Made by a program: the position numbers and the translations under genes
In this document: positions 1 to 13,400 of the stretch, piece by piece
Layout of the letters: the number at the start of each line of letters is the position of its first letter
Numbering within the stretch: the first letter of the stretch is position 1
Assembly (NCBI RefSeq): GCF_000003605.2
Contig: NW_003152255.1
Coordinates: 250,498-276,841 of the forward strand
Reading direction: 5' to 3'
From: Saccoglossus kowalevskii
Taxonomy: Eukaryota; Hemichordata; Enteropneusta; Harrimaniidae
Length of the DNA stretch: 26,344 bases
The notes under the pieces: model-generated
Seen by the model: only the letters and a program-made list of their open reading frames with translations
Database searches by the model: none
What the model was told of the DNA's origin: nothing

Positions 1-240
1 GACACAAAAAACACCTCTCTGGGTTGATTATTAACTGAGATATAACCATTTCAAGCTCCCAGCAGCCATCTTGGACGCCATCTTGAAAATGACCCATTTT
101 CGGAAGTCAGATTTCACTAGATTTTGAGTATGTTTCCAAGCATGCCTGGAGGAATCAAAATCAATTGAAAAACCTGTTGTATAAATTTTTTTAGGGTTAG
201 CTGTTATATTTCATATTTTGACCCGACTATCACTCATGGT
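1..240. repeat. Probable dispersed repeat fragment at the window edge
   Basis: The stretch contains a GCCATCTTGGACGCCATCTT internal duplication and no coding potential, and its composition differs from the following flank. Short CCATCTTGG blocks of this kind are common in dispersed repeats of marine invertebrates. No ends or target duplication can be defined because the window starts inside it. Confidence 0.3.
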
Positions 241-1218
241 CTTTTCGATAACCGATACACTCACAGACTTCTCCGATTATAATGCCCTCCAAGACAATCG
301 TTGCTGAAAGTCAGAATGGCTGCCAATGTCAATAGCTTGTAATAATTGCATGCAATGTCTCGGGCACTCAATTAGAAACGTCTCGGGGAATACCTAATCT
401 ACTGCGAGACTAACTAGTTCATGCACTTGGTCATGTTAGATAAATATAACAAATTTACACGGGAAACAAATTTATTTCTTGTTATACGTCGTATCACCAT
501 GGCGACTCGGTATTTTTTCCTCTTGTATTACTTAGTGTAGTAAGAGTTTCGTGAGTCCATTTCTATCACGTTGTTGGCATTGATACGACATCAATTTGGA
601 TCGATGCTATAGTCGTGGAGTATCTATTTTAATTTATTCCAGTAACAACGTTGAATGTAAAGATTGCATCAGAGTCTTGAAAACTAGTTCAAAAAACGCC
701 CTGCCATTTTATTCCCTTTCTATATTTATAGAAAATGTGCACTTATCCTTAGATAAGGGGCAGAAAGAAAGGGGCTTTGGTCAATTGGGCGAATCTTTAG
801 ATTTTGTTATTAATCGCGAGAGTTTGTTAATCGATTTGTGATGGCTATACTCTGCATTTCACTGTCATCGTGTGATTGGCATAACACGAAATTAACATGA
901 AAATAAGCATGATCATTACACAGCACATGCGCCGTACGACTTATGCGTTTCGCATCTCAGAAACGGATTTCTGCTTGGCGCATTCCCTGGTTGTTGATTG
1001 AATTCTTAGTCACACTCGCTTTCTCGCTCTCTCTTTCCCTCGCTCACTCTATCTCTCGTCTCACTCTTGCTTTCTCTGATGACAAAATAATCCAGTTTCT
1101 TGTGGTAACACTTGAAGTATCGCGTTTGTTAGATCGATTTGCACCCATCCGTTTTTAGTGAATTCGGAAAATCAGACCCAACTTGAAGTCGGTTCGAGGG
1201 CAATTAATCTGCAGAACG
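241..1218 (+). promoter_or_regulatory. 5' flank and probable promoter/5' UTR of the transporter gene
   Basis: No coding sequence with family resemblance is seen. A pyrimidine-rich tract of CTCTC/CTCGC units lies at about 1014-1078. A possible TATA-like TATATTTATA lies at 721-730 and an ATGCGC half-site at 928-933. The transcription start cannot be placed from sequence. An upstream reading frame of 71 codons (943-1158) ends 60 nt before the start codon and would be an uORF if transcription starts upstream of it. Confidence 0.4.
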
Positions 1219-1480
1219 ATGTCGAAAGTGACTGCATCCGATGTTAATGAGAATAATACGAAGGAAAATCAACAGAACGACACTGTTGTGTTGAATCACA
1301 ATGATGTATCGTTGGAACACCCACTAGAAAATACTCAAGTTAACGAAAATGAAGACAACGATGAAGGAACAAGAGAAAAATGGTCCGGCAAAATGGATTT
1401 CATTCTTTCGTGCGTTGGATTTGCTGTTGGTCTTGGCAATGTCTGGAGATTTCCATATCTCTGCTACAAAAATGGAGGAG
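1219..1480 (+). CDS. SLC6A1-like: Exon 1: N-terminal tail and TM1
   Basis: Encodes residues 1-87 and the first base of Gly88. Residues 1-57 form an Asn-, Glu- and Asp-rich cytoplasmic tail with no recognised domain. TM1 spans about residues 60-83 and carries the unwound [12 protein letters not shown] segment; N74 is the conserved sodium ligand. The residue equivalent to the GAT-1 substrate-site Tyr60 is Phe68, as in creatine carriers. In-frame stop TGA at 1159-1161 and the absence of another ATG fix the start. The exon ends in GGAG before donor GTAGGA, phase 1, which splits the family's conserved NGGG motif at the usual place. Confidence 0.95.
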
Positions 1481-4400
1481 GTAGGAGGTGATTTTTTTTA
1501 TAGGGGAGTGCTAAATAGCAAACTGTTTTTTTTGTTTATATTATCAAGTCAAGGAATTAATTTAATGTCATATCATATCAAATCATTACGCGGTCGATAT
1601 GGTTAACTATTTGTTGAGCTATGTGGGTATTGGTCTCGAAAAACTGTTGACAAACCCCCGTCATTTGCTCCGGTGTAGTACTTCCAGAAGATCACAAATC
1701 TCTATGTGACCAACACTCTTCTCTGTATGTGTTCTCGAGGAGACGCTGAACTATGGTCCCGTTCCGTTTCAAGCGCAGTTGTCGATTGCACTGCTCTGGA
1801 CAGTTTATTTACAAGCAGTAATTGAAGCGTGGATTCCAACACGCGCGGTTACGCTTCTCGTATACGCATGCGCGCACTGGACCACATAATTTCGTATATG
1901 ACAATGGCGTGAAGAATTTAATTCCATGTGATTGTAACACTTTTAAAAGTTCTTTTTTCTAATTTCCGGAGTGTGGTCTTGTTCGTTCATTACGCAACTT
2001 CATATATACTGAAAGCCATTTCCCTTTTATACTTTTCAGTAGTTAGTTACGACCAGAGATAAGGGGCGTGGTATATATACGGTGTGTCAATGAACGCTGA
2101 ATTCTTATTCATTTTTAGTTTATTAGATTCAAAGCAATGTCTTATTTTTACTTAACCATAGTTTGTGATGCTATAAAAACCACGATTTGTTCTTGATAAC
2201 ACGATATAAAAGTGATTTCAGTCAATTCTAAAATGTATTTTGGAGGTTTGTGCCACGTTGATACTATTATGTTTTGCGCTGTCATTCAATACGCGTCCTA
2301 TAATCACCAATTTGCGAACGTTTTTGCGATTGCAAATTGGATAACAAAATAAGGGCTTCGCTTAATTGTTGTTTAAGCCGTGCCTATCGGGCATATGTAT
2401 GCACAATTATTATTTTGTCGAGTGATCGATGTAACATTGAACACTTCGCATTTCGTAGACAGAAGCAGGCGCGAAAATTCCAAATCTTTGGCGTTATTTT
2501 TTTAAAAATAAACTGGTTGTGTTAGTAACGCATGCTAATAATATCGGTTGGCTTGTCGACCCACACCGACTTAATAGTAACGCGCGCATTCATAAAATCA
2601 CGTCGCATGAAAGAGAAAAAACAAATTCACCGAATGCAACGGTATTAACCGACGTCAAATTCCATGTCACAGTGTGTGATCGTATTGTATCAGATAGTAT
2701 TGTATTGTATATTCGTATAATATCACACTGTACTCTACTGCACTGCACTAAAAGTGCACTGCACTGCATCATACTTCACTGCAACATGCGTTGCGTCGTA
2801 CTGTACTGCACTGTTCTTCAATGCACTGCACTCATGGTCGGTTACGTCTTATTATACGTCTTCCTTAATAAGGTCATTGTATCAAGACTCTCGTAATATT
2901 CTACACGCAGTACATATCCATTCTTTTCAAGGCTATTTCACAATAAAGATCACCGATGCGCGTAAATGGACATATTACTATGATGATGTCCGGAATAATA
3001 TGGACGCCAGGGATGAAGATGATGTAAGCGCGTATCTTACATTTCCCATGTATAGACAGGCTAGTGTCTGGTGGCGAATGATTTAATCGCCTGACATGGT
3101 GCTTACTATTCAAGTCAACACACCTACTTATGGCGTTCAATAATCTCAGTTCGATATAGGCCATTATGGTTTTTCTGCATGTGTTTGGGCTCCCATCTTA
3201 CTCAAGAGACATGCGCAGTGTGGCGTTTATGTGTTTGATGTACGAAGCCGAGATAAAAGTGAGTCGACAATAGTACGAGTTACCTCGTCAGATTGCAATG
3301 CATATCCGAGGAACATGACATTACTCGGTACCATTGCCGGTACATTTATGTGTTGGTGGTAAATATTATTATCGCTAATTGGTATTAAAATCATTATGCT
3401 TTACGCTGTATGAACATGGATATTAAGTTTTAAGTACATTTAGAATAATATTCAAATATTGTAAACTCACGGTAGCGACTGATGACACAAAAAGCAAAGC
3501 AAGTAAATGACACCGAATAAACGGTACGGGAAATGCTATGTCAAATTATTACATTTTGTACTTTGATTTGACATAGTAGTATTTTACCATGCCGCTTATT
3601 CGGTGTTATTTACTTGCTTTCCAATGTCTACCTCGACTGCGAACCCATTGTCAGGGAGTATAGTAGTAGTAATTTTAGTTTTTATTTTACACTTTTAGTA
3701 CTCAGAGACTTATTTAAACAACATTTGCGTAATACATTTACGGATTATTCATAAATTTAACACTGTTTCCCAGAGATACAAAATGTACCCTTGAATAAAA
3801 TTCAATAATGTTTGAATACTAACACAATTTAACCGTCAATCACAGTTATAAAAGTTATCGAGAAGCACAGTTGTGGCACACATCATTGCCAGTTCTTATC
3901 CTAACAACACGTTCTGAGTAATTGTGACAACTTGTTTTGAGGCGAGATGTGCAAGAATTCGAGGTCATCTGCTCAAACAGTTTTATACCATTTATTTCCG
4001 TGAAGGCATATCTAGTAATTGTGGTAATTTTAACAAAGCAATATCCCCCGCTGACAGACATTTCCCGACAGGCAATGCCGGAAAATTTTGTCCTACCTAA
4101 TTACGAAAGGTATTTGTACTTTGTACCGAGTAATTTCTTACACAGAAAAAAAAATATCTGACAGGTTTTCTAAGGTGCCAAAATAATAGTAATTTTAGCA
4201 AGACCATATTATGCTCACATTTTGTTTGTCATGCTGTATGCCGAAACGTGCAATTAATAGAAATGTACACTGACATGAGTCTGGCTTTAAGTGTCATCTC
4301 ACGGCACAGATCATAGGTCAATGTTGAACTCTCTCATTATGTGAGATTACAAATGATGTTTAAACCAGCAAGTAGTTAAATACGATGTTCAGATGACATG

Positions 4401-7400
4401 AACAGTAGTCAATGAATACCCTCAGACGCTGGGTTAGTTTTGGTTGATCATCGATGAGATGATGGTAGAGTATATTCGCTCCGATACTTTTCGCGAGAGC
4501 TCGCTAAAATAACACACACTACCCATAATGCAATGCGTTGTATCGTGCAGCACAAATGTAGTCAATAACTCACCATTTGTCAAATGTGACAGACCATTGA
4601 CGGTGTTTTCTGATATTTCGATACCGTTGTCGTGCGAGGTCTCACTAGAATAAGAAGATGGCTTAACTATCTATTTAACTATCTGACTTCATTATCATTG
4701 TACCCATTTCCCTTAGTAGGCACGTGAGCCTTCACCACGAAAGACGCACTGTCGATATTAACTGTCTCATGGTATGTCAAAGAAGAGAAAAGCTGACTAC
4801 ATGTTAATCACACATAGGAAGCGATGTCAATTTAAATAATATTGTTCTGCTTATAAATGTTTTCCAGCACTTGTCGATCTTGGCGATTATTTTTGTCTTC
4901 AAAAACGTTTGCAGTCAGGGAGTTTGCACTTCAATTATTCTTCTATTTGACTGACTGCACGATGGCTGAACGCATTGGTTGACGAACGAAATAAGACTCT
5001 TAAATATGCTCTGTTCTAATTTGCGTGCCTTCTATAATTTTAAGATTCACGAACAAGTTCTATAGGCCTTACTATCATTCGGGCATGGCCGCTGAGATCT
5101 CGTTGAGCGTGAGAGAGCCACGTGATATATTGTGCGCCCTGAAACAGTGCGTATCCTCTTCTGCAATGGTGGCGGAAAATTGAAACGCTATTTGAAGGGG
5201 AAAAACAAGTCACGTGGCTCTCTCGAACTCTTCGAGATCTCATCCGCCATTTGTAAATAAATCATATTAGCTACTAGACGACCAAATCAGAATCGATCGA
5301 CGCACCCATGATGATGAGCTTTTTGTATAATTTGCTTATCTGCGCGTCGTCTGCCTTCGAACGCTCGAGGCAGCTTAACGAACATAGACATTTCCTTGCC
5401 GTTCTTAGTTTCTCAATGGAATAGTCGATCGCACTGTACTGTTATAAATATCGTCGGGAAAACTAATATACATTCCGGTAGACCACAATCACTTGTAAGA
5501 GCCTCTCAATATCCTAGTTCACATGCAGTGACGGCTTTTCACAGCAATACTATATACTGGTATAAGTAATAATCGAATGATTGTCATGCTTCGAATTATA
5601 GAGTACATTGGTTTTATTGTCGACAGTTTCTTTTCACCGAGTCCGCGGTATATTCCAATAACGAGCAGTTACATTGATTTGTACCTTATACAACTTGCAA
5701 TCAATACCGGCATTTCATAGTAACGGTGTCGTAGAAATCGTTTTATTTCAGAACATCAAAACAATCCGACACTTCGGCTGGTCTATTATTAGACATATTT
5801 TTGGGGGGTTATCATTGGAATCTGCGTAAAATGAACATAACGAATGTAGAGTCGTTTATTGACCGTGTTCTTGTTTCTTCGGAGATTGGTTTGTTAGTTA
5901 TTTTTTTTTCTTTGGTGATAATTTCGTTTTTCTAGTAATATTCTTTGAAATAATTACTAGTTCGCGTGAAATCTACGAGACAGAAATTATTATATTAATA
6001 CAACTAATTCTATTTGTACCCGCATACGCCATCGAACGTCAAATCCGTATACCATCTGAATCATACTGTCGGAATTCGCCTCTACGCAACGTTCTTTCAA
6101 CTATGGTGTATTCAATAATATCTGACAAGTTGAGTATACAATAAAAACCGGATCGAAATTGCCCCTAGAACATTTGAATTCGACTGTTTTTCTGACCTAT
6201 TTACCCGTGCCCATCCATATTGATTAGACGTGTCACCTATTATATTAGTGTATATGTATTGTTCAGATATTGCTTCGACCATTTTATTGACACAAGATTC
6301 AACTAGTTCCAACTTGATTTACAACGCACGTGATATTGGAACCATCAGCCAAAAAACAACAAATTATGAAAAATATATCTTTTAGTTTATAGCCGGAGTG
6401 ACAATTACATATTAAGTAAGTATTAAGTATGTTGAAAGGTTGTTGTTATTGATACACAATTATTCAGACAAAATTTAATACAATCCACGTAGTTTGAAGA
6501 ATACTTGCGGAACAAAACTTAATATACTGAATACTAGTATAAATGTATAAATGAAAATTCAAACATACAATTTGCAGTACAAAATGTGCTGTTCAATTTG
6601 TGCAACAATTTTAATTGCGCCAATGCCAATTAATAATAATGCGCCAATTAATGATATCCAACGAATTGTTGGTATATCAGAAACTAATAACTAAATCACT
6701 CAAGAGATATCAGTGGCGGCGGCACCGGAGGGGGAGGGCAGTCTCCCCCGAAACAAATGCGCGACCACTTGCGGGGCGCAAGGGATGGTGAGCAGATCTC
6801 GGCCCATTCAAAATTTCGTGCCGCCACCCCTGGATATACAGTTTAAATTCACAGTTACCGTACTGCTAATTATATATGAAATTATTTATTAAAATATTCA
6901 CATGATTCATCAGAACCAATATTATAATAACTCCCACTTTCACGTTAATCATTAAGCTCTTTTCAAGGGACGATTTCCACGCGTGTGCGGAAGGTACATA
7001 TAATATTAAATCTTAGATATACAGCTTTTTTACTCAGTGAGGGACGAAATTATTACTTTGATAAATAAAATCAATGACGCGGATATTCCTGGTAATTGAA
7101 GTAGTCATTTCATATATTCCATCTGATGTTCCTACCCAGGTAAATTATTTATTTGTGTCTTTGTCGAAGACCACGTTCAAGATAACATAAGCATCAGTAA
7201 ACATTAACCATTAGTAATAAAAAGAATGAATACTTACCATAATGCGGATTAAATCATATTTATTACGTGTATTTGGCATATTCAGACCAGCTATTTGAAA
7301 CGAATTAGTAGCCTAATATAACGTACTCGCAAAATAGCCGCCGAGATCTCGTTGAATGCGAGAAACCCACGTGACCAGTTTTAGCTTCTCAAAGACTGTA

Positions 7401-10400
7401 TTTCAGTCTCTCCCATCCTCTCGTTTATCCCCCCCATCTAGGTAACCTAGTTATTTTAAACTATAACCTCGTACGAGCCTATATTCGAACTAGCGGTGAA
7501 TGTGCACCCAATCGTGCGCACATCGCAAAGGTGAAACTTTACCGAACATCTTTATTGACATATACATTTCAATCAATGTGAATTTGACTGTCTTCCTACA
7601 ATTAGTGATCAGACATCCTTGGTCTTCGTTTCGCATTTCTCTGTACGCCTGTCGTCTTCATTCATTTATTCTTAATATAATAGTGTCATCTATACCTTCA
7701 TTGTCACGTAAATAAATACCTTTCCGTAGATCCATATTTCATTGTCTCGTTCAAATGTATAATTCGATAAATTGTTGGTAATCAAGTAACAGAATTAATT
7801 CATGTCCAAATCGGGAAGGTCCACTTTTCCGCATTCAAAGGATGTGTGTTCAAGCTTTTTGACGTAAGATCAATTCCCCGTCTGTAGTTTTTCACATTCA
7901 TTTGTTTAGTTGTTATCCTGCATCTTTAGCGACTACAATAGACACAATCTTCAAGGTTGTGAAATTAGTACACTTGTGAAATTGTACACCATCAAAGATT
8001 TGAGTTCATTTCAAGAGGAAACGTCGTGAATTACCACTCGTGGTATATTTCAATCAAACACTGAGAACATTTTCTCTTCAATTCTGACTTTTTATCCAGA
8101 AAATAAAAGGAAGCATTCGAATTGAAAATATAATATTAAAATATGTTATGACAAATTTGTTAGATTATTTCTTTCAAACCATGTTCCCAGAACGTATTCA
8201 TTTTTACTATACGTACTTGAAAAAGGGTACCCCCTCTAACAATTCGAAATGTATAAGTTAAATTATAATTTTGCTTGAGTTGTATTAGAGTACACAATGC
8301 GTTTACATAGTGGGTAGAATTGAGATATTGTGTCCTTCTGTCACCCAGCGCTTCTGAACACAACCGATTTACGATGTGTACTTGGTGTAGCAAATCATAT
8401 AAAACATACACTTTTTTCAATTTTTTATTTTAAATCAAGTAGCAGATAGTGCTCTCAGGCTGTGGAAGGTTGATTTGGTGAGCGATGTTTCTCTGTGAAA
8501 ACCTTTTTTTCAATCAGATTTCGATCGAGGGAATTGTGTGAAATAATAAAATAGTGATATTTGAATCGTATGGCTTTTATCACTTAAATGCAATGAATTA
8601 ATATCTGATCACAAGAGTACAATTTAATTTCGATCACCCAATCAAATACAGTGAAACTTTCGATATGCAAATTTTCCAAAGGTTGAATGCAAGGTTATAA
8701 CAATCCTAAGAATCTTAAAAAGAAATAAATTGCAATGTTCTAATGAAAATTAATAGGAGGACAGTGGTTTTAATTATCGGTCCATTTCAGCGTCCGCTGA
8801 AAGTATTTTCTCAATTAGAAAATGACGTAATACTGCCTAAAAAGTAGACTGACTGTTCTTTTTTAACATCACTGAGAGAACGCTTCCTGCTGAGGCGATT
8901 TAATCTACTATGTGTATGTGATCTTGTACGTTGAACTGTACAGATAATATAAAGTATAACGGAGTCAAATATTTTGATAGTAAGACTTACGATTCAGGTT
9001 TGAAAACCCTGCAGCAATCACTAAGACATGCGTACTTAGTAATATTAATTATACATGAAACCAGACAATGCTTTGCGCAGGCAACCTTTACAAAGACGTG
9101 GACTCAGCCGGCTAAAAACTGCAACCAAAAATACTCATCCATTAAGTGCAGAGCGGAGGCACAGATAAGAAAAGCGAAACACATTAACTCCAAATAACAG
9201 TCAATTGCCCGCATTTGTATGCAGATCTGTCGAAGTTACTGTCTTTATTATATAGTATATATTAATTAAAGGAACCACTTTTACCATTCCATTGCTTTAT
9301 TATTGCGCTTGGTCTTTTGTGACAGCGCTTTCATGAAACTCACTTCTTTTTCTGTGCTATTGCAGGTGCGTTTCTTATACCGTATCTTATGTTCTGGGCA
9401 TTTGCTGGAATTCCGCTATTTTTCCTTGAAGTCTCGATTGGCCAGTTTCTCAACATCGGCGGACTCGGAATATGGAAATTGTGCCCTGTGTTCAAAGGTG
9501 AGTGCGTACTTTAATCTTTAACCGAAGAGAAAGAGTATTTTGTTACTGTAAAAACGGTTTATTTTTAAATACAGCTTTTCCGTAGACCTGAGTTGTTCAG
9601 ATAGATTTCAAGTGACGATACGTGTTATCACTATATCCGTATTATCACTACATGAACAATTCCCCGTGATGGACAACCCGTAACCTACACACTGCCATGC
9701 GTGTAATATACATGACGTCATTGGTCTCCCTTTGGTACTGATAGAGTGACCTCTTAACCCGTGCGGATGATTTTATGGCGTCAGCCATGGTTATGTGTAA
9801 TGCAAGACCGTCGGGCGATGCGATAAGATTATACTCAACCTGCGAGTCGTATTTATATTACATACAAACACAAATGTATACGTAGCGCAACTAAACCTTG
9901 TACATTTCTTTCCAGGTGTTGGGTATGCAGCAGTTATCATATCCGGTTTGTTGGACATATACTACATTATTATCATCGCCTGGACTCTATATTACTTGTT
10001 TGCCTCGTTCGCAAGCAAGCTGCCATGGGAGACGTGCTCTCACCCGTGGAACACCATCTACTGTGACGAAACACTTTTGCACAGTAAGAAGAAAACAACA
10101 ACAGAAATAAATGAAGCAGCGAACCCCGCGGTAAATGAGACACTGTTCAGTGTATTGACCAACCAGTCCACGCACAGTGCTGCCGAACAAATTGTATCTG
10201 ATAATGGCACTTATCAAATCGCCGCGACACTTTCGTCTGTTAATGCAACGACTGAATTTTACATCAACGAATCGTTGAAGGTTTCTCCAGTTGAAGAGTT
10301 TTGGAGGTGTGTGAGAATTCGATATTTTGGCTTCTCGTTTTATCAAGTGTTATTTTTGTTGTTATTGGAATGATTTTTAACATCAGCAAAAAATGTTATA

Positions 10401-13400
10401 TACAAACAAATCTATTGCAAAACGGTTTCAGATATGTCACAAAAATGTGTGTTTCATTGCAAAGTGGATGTGTAGTGCAGTTTAACATTTACTCAGCGGA
10501 AAAATACAAATCTTGTTGTCTACAGCCCTTTATGGTATATAATATTAAGGGCTCATCTTTAACGTCATCGAGACTACTTTTATCTTTAACTAGAACTTGA
10601 GAAAACGGTGACGAGGATATTGATAATACGTCGGCGCCACTTCTTACACGTGATCCATGTACTAGATATTATAATCTGGTTCGCGTTGTCAATACAGTTC
10701 AAACCACAATGCGATTATTTCAGTGAACATGTCTCGCCACGGATGAGTTGCAAACTATACACCAAGCCGCGAGTCGGAGAAAACGTTTGCTCCAAGAGAA
10801 AAGGAAATACGTAATGATCTCGCGATATCCTAAGGTTTTGATCCCCAGTGTAGAAATGGCGACAATTGTATAGCAATGCATAATGTCACGTACTCACAAT
10901 AGATATAGTTTGCCTATGGATATGCCTTTTTGTCATGTGACTCACCAGCGATTCTGATTTGTTTACCAGACTCGCCAAACATTGATTAAGAGTAATTGAG
11001 ACGTGTAACTTGTCACACACAAATGATAAAATCTTCATCGTTGACAGAAATCCTACAATATTTGATGCGAACTGCTCGGCTAGATAAAGTGTGCGGCTCA
11101 AATTTATAATTTGTAAAAAAAAAATGCAATTGATTGTATCAGGGTGATTATAGCTCACCAGATAACAAGGTGTTCTCCATGTTTTCCTCGCAACGCAGAC
11201 TTTCAAGTTGTGCGCACCTTTTACGCGTACAAAGCGGCGGCATGAGTTGTCACCTTTATTCGTATTCCCTGGAACTACACGTTGAAAGCAACACGACCTA
11301 AACGGACTCAATACGTAGTTATGCAAAGGTGGTTGCATGGGAGTGTTATTATGTCAGAGGGAGCAACGAATATACTAGATTATACGGATTAATTTTGCAA
11401 TGTATTGCCATTGTTGAATTACGGCAGACTCATAGAATCAATCATTTGAAAGAATTAGTGATGGGAGTCGTTAATCGTGAATAGAAGCTCTTCAAAACCA
11501 GTTAGCATCATTGTTCTAAATAAATTTGCACAAAAATCCGTATTTCAAAGGAAAAGTGGAAAAATTCGTGTTCCTGTGATTCCCGTGATCGAGGACTCTT
11601 GTTCCTGATATGTTTGTATGACACGCATCTATTTAATTCCGACAGAGCTTAAAATCGAATAAAGAATGAAACTCGCACAAACAATGATTATATTGACCGC
11701 ACATATACTATTTAGAAGGCCTTGGTACTAGGCAAGATGACAACTCGATATTCACTTGCGGTATGGCATGCATCCCAAACGGCCAGGTCCGTGGTTCAGA
11801 CACAGATTTCTGGAAGATTTGAAGTTATATGCCAACAATTAATACGCGATATAAGTCCTGTTACAAGTGCTATTACGTCACAGTTGGCCACCAAATATGG
11901 ATTTTTAGCGCTTCGTATATATTTCAAGACATAATGGTCGTAAAGAGGGTCAACTTCTAGTAGAACAGGCGCAATATGGAAATGTACAACATTTTACAAT
12001 CGGTTAAATTTAGTCGTACCATTCCATGCTTGCTTGTTTATAAGATATTCATGCTTCTTAGCTGTCGTTTTATTCCAGGCGTGGTGTATTGAAGATAACG
12101 GATGGCATCCACGAATCAGGGACTGTTAGATGGGAACTTGCTCTGTGTCTTCTCCTTGCCTGGTGTCTAACATATTTCTGTATTTGGAAAGGAGTAAAAC
12201 AAACTGGAAAGGTGAGACTGAGATATTGCCCTTGCATACAAGTCCTGTTTTATTTGCCTAAATGTATTATTGTGCAATCGAATTGTGGGCGGTGTATTGC
12301 TGGTCAAGAAGTGCGATATTTTGAGAATGAGAAGATGAAGCAATAGTTGCATTTTAGTCTGTGAGTTCACAGTACGACTATTCATAATTAAATCTAAATC
12401 GGTATTACGACGCGATACATGTACAATGCATATATTGATTTTCACCTTAATTAAATAATGACACCAACACCTTTCATCTCGCAATATTGTGATATTACAT
12501 AGTATGTGTATTATTACATAATTAAGTGATATTACGATAATTAATAAAAACTAATTTCAAACAGCACACAATTGAACATACCATGCGATCGTGTCAGCGG
12601 TGATTCGCTTTGCGAATTACAATGTATCTTTTACTCCCCGTCTTCTCGACTTAAGTGTGTCGCAATCAAAGCTCCTCGCTAAACGCTGTGCAAGTCATCG
12701 CTATCCATATATGATGGTTTCACTGCTCGCATTCAATCGTCAATCAATTGATCAAACAATTGCATTAATCAATACTGTAGCCAATCAATCAATTAAATCA
12801 AGGACACTAACATTTGATCTACTTTGCTAGGTTGTCTACTTCACTGCGACATTCCCGTATTTTGTCTTATTTGTCCTTCTTATCCGCGGTGCCACGCTGC
12901 CTGGGTCTCTCAATGGAGTTATATTCTACATAACGCCACAATGGGAACAGCTGCTCAAGCCGCAGGTAAGGTTCATTACGTGTTCTCTGTCCACAGTTCT
13001 AGAATAGACTATAAATGATGTACGTATATTTGTTTCACTAGTATACATGAAATAAATGGAACTGTTCAACATAAACATTGGAGGCCGCGAGGGGAAGATG
13101 CGATACTTACGAAAAATACTTTTACAGGTCTGGATCGACGCGGGGACACAGATATTTTTCTCATTTGGTATTGGTCTTGGATCGCTTGTAGCACTGGGTA
13201 GCTACAATCCATATCATAATAATTGCTACAGGTAGGTTAACTGGTGTACGGACTGATTTTCAAAATTTTTCTAACGGTAAAACTACTGTGTAAAAATAAT
13301 ATACATAAACAAATACATTACAAACATATCAGTAAGAAAAAGATATATGGATTCCATGGTATGCATAAATTGATATCATGTGTTTCGAATAGAGAAGGCA

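Larger units (their letters stand above)
1481..9365 (+). other. Intron 1 (7.9 kb)
   Basis: Separates the N-terminal/TM1 exon from TM2. It holds the transposon-like elements described separately (3496-3620, 5085-5250, 6711-6832, 7334-7374), a CTGCA-rich imperfect repeat (about 2688-2835) and an NRF1-like GCATGCGC at 1866-1873. The remaining open frames are short, have no family resemblance and look like chance. Confidence 0.9.

Noticed and set aside
1183-1218. Upstream extension of the transporter start
   Set aside because: The upstream codons lack an ATG and follow an in-frame TGA at 1159; ATG 1219 has A at -3.
2308-2340. 9-bp inverted repeat CCAATTTGC/GCAAATTGG
   Set aside because: Short stem with a 15-nt loop in AT-rich DNA; expected by chance in a window this size.
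8931-9197. 88-codon open frame just upstream of exon 2
   Set aside because: No SLC6 similarity, no splice sites that fit the exon 1 to exon 2 junction, which is continuous without it.
10886-11338. 150-codon minus-strand open frame
   Set aside because: Lies inside intron 3 with no recognised domain, splice or promoter support; composition looks like chance.
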